From Oceanicaulis sp. BBD 1991-10 (lineage in GTDB: Bacteria; Pseudomonadota; Alphaproteobacteria; Caulobacterales; Maricaulaceae), in contig LYSW01000033.1 of the NCBI GenBank assembly GCA_001657295.1, forward strand, positions 1 to 45,720: a stretch of 45,720 nucleotides of DNA. The letters run 5' to 3'. The notes under the pieces are model-generated. The model worked only from the letters and a program-made list of their open reading frames with translations. It made no database searches and had not been told where the DNA came from. Positions 43,519-45,720 of this stretch are shown here, one piece after another. The position numbers and the translations under genes were made by a program. The stretch's first letter is position 1. Every line of letters starts with the position of its first letter.

Positions 43519-44743
43519 AACGTCCGGCTCTAATGAAGTTCTCAGGGTCTACGTGCGCGCCGCGGAACCACACTTCGTAATGAAGGTGCGTTCCGGTTGA
43601 TCGACCGGTCGAGCCCATGCCCCCAAGACGTTGTCCGGTCTCCACGGCGTCTCCGCGCCGCACGTCTATGGAATGCAAATGCCCATAGCGCGTACGGAAG
43701 CCGAAACCGTGGTCAATCTCGACCGTGCGACCATAGCCCGCGCGCCAGCCCGCGTAAACGACGCGGCCCGGCGCCGGAGCGACGATCGGTGCATTGCGGT
43801 AGGCGGCGAAATCGGACCCGGCATGGAAGGCGAGGCGGCGCGTGATCGGATCGATCCGGGTGCCGTAGGGCGAAGTGCGGCGGTGCGGACCTTCAACCGG
43901 GATTGCAAGCGGCGCCGCCGTCAGAAGGGTTTCAAGATGCTCGGCTTCGACCAGGCGCGAGGCGATGCGCGCGACCCGGGCGTTGAAGGGATCTTCCAGG
44001 TCCAGCGCCTGGGAGAACATGGGCGCGGCGTCCAGCGCGATCAGAGGGCCGCCGGTTCCGCCCTCACTCTCGAGGGGGCCTTCATCCATCGCCTCGTCAA
44101 CACGCATGCCGGTCAGGCGCAGGACCGCGCGAAGATTTTCAAGGCGGCGCTCGGCTGAGTCTTCAGCCGCCGACAACGCCGAGTCCTGGTCGGCGAGCAG
44201 GGCTGCGACGCGTTCTTCGGCCAGGCCCTCCATGTCCGCGGGGCTCACCGGATCGTAGAGCGCGCTGCGCGGGTCAGGGTCCGTGGGCGCGGCCGCCATG
44301 AGGATCCGGCCTTCGTCCAGGCCGGGGCTTTGCCGGTCATCGCCCACGGACAGATCATCGGCGAAATCCAGCAGGCGGCGCAGGGTGTCGTGACGCAGCT
44401 GAAACTCGCCCGCGGTGCGGTCAAACTCATTGGTTCGGGACTGCACATAGGCCAGCGCCGCCGCTTCAGAGGCGCGCGCCTCCTCAAGCTCTTCGGCATG
44501 TCGATCCTCGATCGCCGCGATCTCATATCGCATGCGATCGGTCTCGCTATTGGCCATGATCATATTAACGGAGGTGATGGTCAGCCAGACGGCCAGCACG
44601 CAAACCGCGCCGATCACCGAGAGCTGCATGGCGGTGGTGACGACGAAATACCGCACCTGGCCTTCGGTGCGGTGATAGATCTGGCGGTCCGGGAAGCGGT
44701 CTTTAATATGCTCCCACGGGCCCTCGAGTAGGCGCTTCACCAT
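43508..44743 (-). CDS. M23-family peptidoglycan metallopeptidase, membrane-anchored (LdpA-like)
   Basis: 411 residues. A single N-terminal transmembrane segment (about 35-60: LSVIGAVCVLAVWLTITSVN) is followed by a long coiled coil (IEDRHAEELEEARASEAAAL) and a C-terminal LytM/M23 domain with zinc ligands in FHAGSDF and THLHYEVW. The periplasmic domain cuts peptide cross-links. The direct link with bactofilin is usual in alphaproteobacteria and points to hydrolysis at sites marked by the filament, in morphogenesis. Confidence 0.92.
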   Translation of the reverse strand: MVKRLLEGPWEHIKDRFPDRQIYHRTEGQVRYFVVTTAMQLSVIGAVCVLAVWLTITSVNMIMANSETDRMRYEIAAIEDRHAEELEEARASEAAALAYVQSRTNEFDRTAGEFQLRHDTLRRLLDFADDLSVGDDRQSPGLDEGRILMAAAPTDPDPRSALYDPVSPADMEGLAEERVAALLADQDSALSAAEDSAERRLENLRAVLRLTGMRVDEAMDEGPLESEGGTGGPLIALDAAPMFSQALDLEDPFNARVARIASRLVEAEHLETLLTAAPLAIPVEGPHRRTSPYGTRIDPITRRLAFHAGSDFAAYRNAPIVAPAPGRVVYAGWRAGYGRTVEIDHGFGFRTRYGHLHSIDVRRGDAVETGQRLGGMGSTGRSTGTHLHYEVWFRGAHVDPENFIRAGRYVH

Positions 44744-44900
44744 TTGCGCACGTCAACCCTGTCTGTCGCCGAACCCCTCAGCGCTGGAACCTCGCACATA
44801 AGACGGGCGTTTATCAACAAGCCGAAGCGAGGTTGGCTGCGTTTGGCTTGACAATGTATTGACGCCCGCCCGCCGGCGCCGCGCAAGGATTGAGCCGCTT

Positions 44901-45720
44901 TCATCCTGGCGTTTCAGCAAGCGGCTCATACCAGTCGCCAGGAAGGCCGGCCTGGTCACGCGCCTCGGCGTTGAACGGGCGCTTCAAGCCGCCGGCGAAG
45001 CGCTCGCTCACCAGCTGCTGGAAGCGGGTCCTGGGTTCGACCGTCTCAGTCCGGCACAGCGCCTCGAACCAGCGCCGCCCGGCTGCGACATGGCCGACCT
45101 CGTCCTGATAAATGATGTCGAGGAGCTTGGCGCTCTCCTCGTCCCCGACGCCGCGCAACCGCGTGATCATGCCTGGCGTCACATCCAGCCCGCGCGCTTC
45201 CAGCACCATCGGCGCCACGGCCAGTCGGGCCGCGAGATCATCGGACGTCGCGTCGGCCGCCTCCCAAAGTCCGTCATGGGCGGGCAGGTCGCCATATTCG
45301 CCGTCCAGCTGATGCAGGCGCTCGCGGACCATTTGGAAGTGGCGCGCCTCGTCATCGCCCACGCCGATCCAGTCGGTGATGAAGCTGTGGCGCTCGCCTT
45401 CGGAGATCCTGTGGTCGCCGCCGAATCTTGCGACGAGGTCAAACGCCAGATCAACGGCGTTGAACTCGATATGCGCCACCGCGTGCAGGAGCGCGAAACG
45501 CCCCTCCACCGAACCCAGCCGTCGCCGCGGCGCCTGGCCGGGCGGCTTCAGCGCGGGCCGGGCCGGGCGGACCGGGCGGGGCGGCGCCTTCGACCCGGAC
45601 CCGGCGGCGGGCGCAGACAGCTCGCCCCGCCGCCAAGCCGCCGCGCAGGCGCGCGCGGCGTCGGCCTTGGCGCCGGCTTCGCCCGTTAGAAGCACGCGCG
45701 CGGCTGCGGTCTGGACGCAA
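44901..45720 (-). CDS. DUF455 ferritin-like protein (N-terminus beyond the window)
   Basis: 273 codons are visible and the 5' end is cut by the window edge; the frame stays open to base 45719 and the first residues seen are CVQTAAARVLLTGEAG. A linker rich in Pro/Arg (APPRPVRPARPALKPPGQAP) precedes a ferritin-like helical domain with paired acidic/His metal-ligand motifs: HIEFNAVDLAFD, DDEARHF and YQDEVGHVAAGRRWFE. These fit a di-metal carboxylate centre. The substrate is unknown. It is preceded by, and shares its strand with, no other gene in the window. A GTG at 45695 is an alternative start but would cut into the conserved N-terminal region. Confidence 0.85.
   Translation of the reverse strand, partial: CVQTAAARVLLTGEAGAKADAARACAAAWRRGELSAPAAGSGSKAPPRPVRPARPALKPPGQAPRRRLGSVEGRFALLHAVAHIEFNAVDLAFDLVARFGGDHRISEGERHSFITDWIGVGDDEARHFQMVRERLHQLDGEYGDLPAHDGLWEAADATSDDLAARLAVAPMVLEARGLDVTPGMITRLRGVGDEESAKLLDIIYQDEVGHVAAGRRWFEALCRTETVEPRTRFQQLVSERFAGGLKRPFNAEARDQAGLPGDWYEPLAETPG

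Noticed and set aside
1-45720. CRISPR arrays, insertion sequences, integrases, tRNA or rRNA genes
   Set aside because: No repeated spacer structure, transposase or integrase motif, or tRNA/rRNA signature was found in any gap.

Overview
The window looks like the chromosome of a high-GC alphaproteobacterium, most probably from the Caulobacterales/Maricaulales (Hyphomonadaceae-like) branch. The basis is gene content and order: secY-adk-rpsM-rpsK-rpoA-rplQ followed by a DegP-type protease, an NDUFA12 gene next to a DUF2155 gene, an RNase E with a C-terminal GWW motif beside an amidase-PBP1A-prfB run, and a bactofilin gene overlapping an M23 peptidase gene. The genus is not determined. Most of the window is core metabolism and information processing. 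Codon use looks uniform except in one AT-rich stretch near 9.5-10.1 kb.

Layout. 1-3.3 kb: end of the ribosomal protein/RNA polymerase cluster, with its own promoter, a structured leader, a hairpin pair inside the operon and a strong terminator. 3.3-6.6 kb: a VOC protein, a frame-disrupted HTH/WYL regulator, a DUF1232 protein and an HtrA/DegP protease. 6.6-11.7 kb: purD and xseA point away from each other, and between them sits a small graspetide (omega-ester/amide RiPP) locus, made of a 74-residue precursor gene and an MvdC/MvdD-like ATP-grasp ligase, beside a gene-poor AT-rich stretch. 11.7-17 kb: globin-coupled chemoreceptor, pgsA, uvrC and rnd. 17-20.9 kb: a lipid module, TetR regulator-acyltransferase-LplT-like transporter, preceded by four evenly spaced palindromic operators and a second acyltransferase. 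21-27.3 kb: aspS, two secreted pentapeptide-repeat proteins with shared cysteine caps, and a NrdJ-derived protein that has lost catalytic signatures. 27.5-34.7 kb: NDUFA12, DUF2155, aat, aroQ-accB-accC, thiS-thiG, a DsbA-like lipoprotein and an M48 peptidase. 34.9-45.7 kb: rne, amidase, PBP1A, prfB with its programmed frameshift, bactofilin, M23 peptidase and a DUF455 protein cut by the window edge.

The genes fall into working groups: translation and transcription; fatty-acid initiation (accB/accC) and phospholipid acylation (plsC pair, LplT-like transporter, pgsA); and cell-wall synthesis, cleavage and shape (amidase, PBP1A, M23, bactofilin). Four otherwise well-conserved genes (the WYL regulator, xseA, the amidase and PBP1A) are each broken by one small indel. 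Such a density in core genes suggests assembly or sequencing errors more than real decay, but the sequence alone cannot decide this.

The best candidate for something undescribed is the graspetide locus. After it come the operator array of the lipid module and the degenerate NrdJ paralogue.
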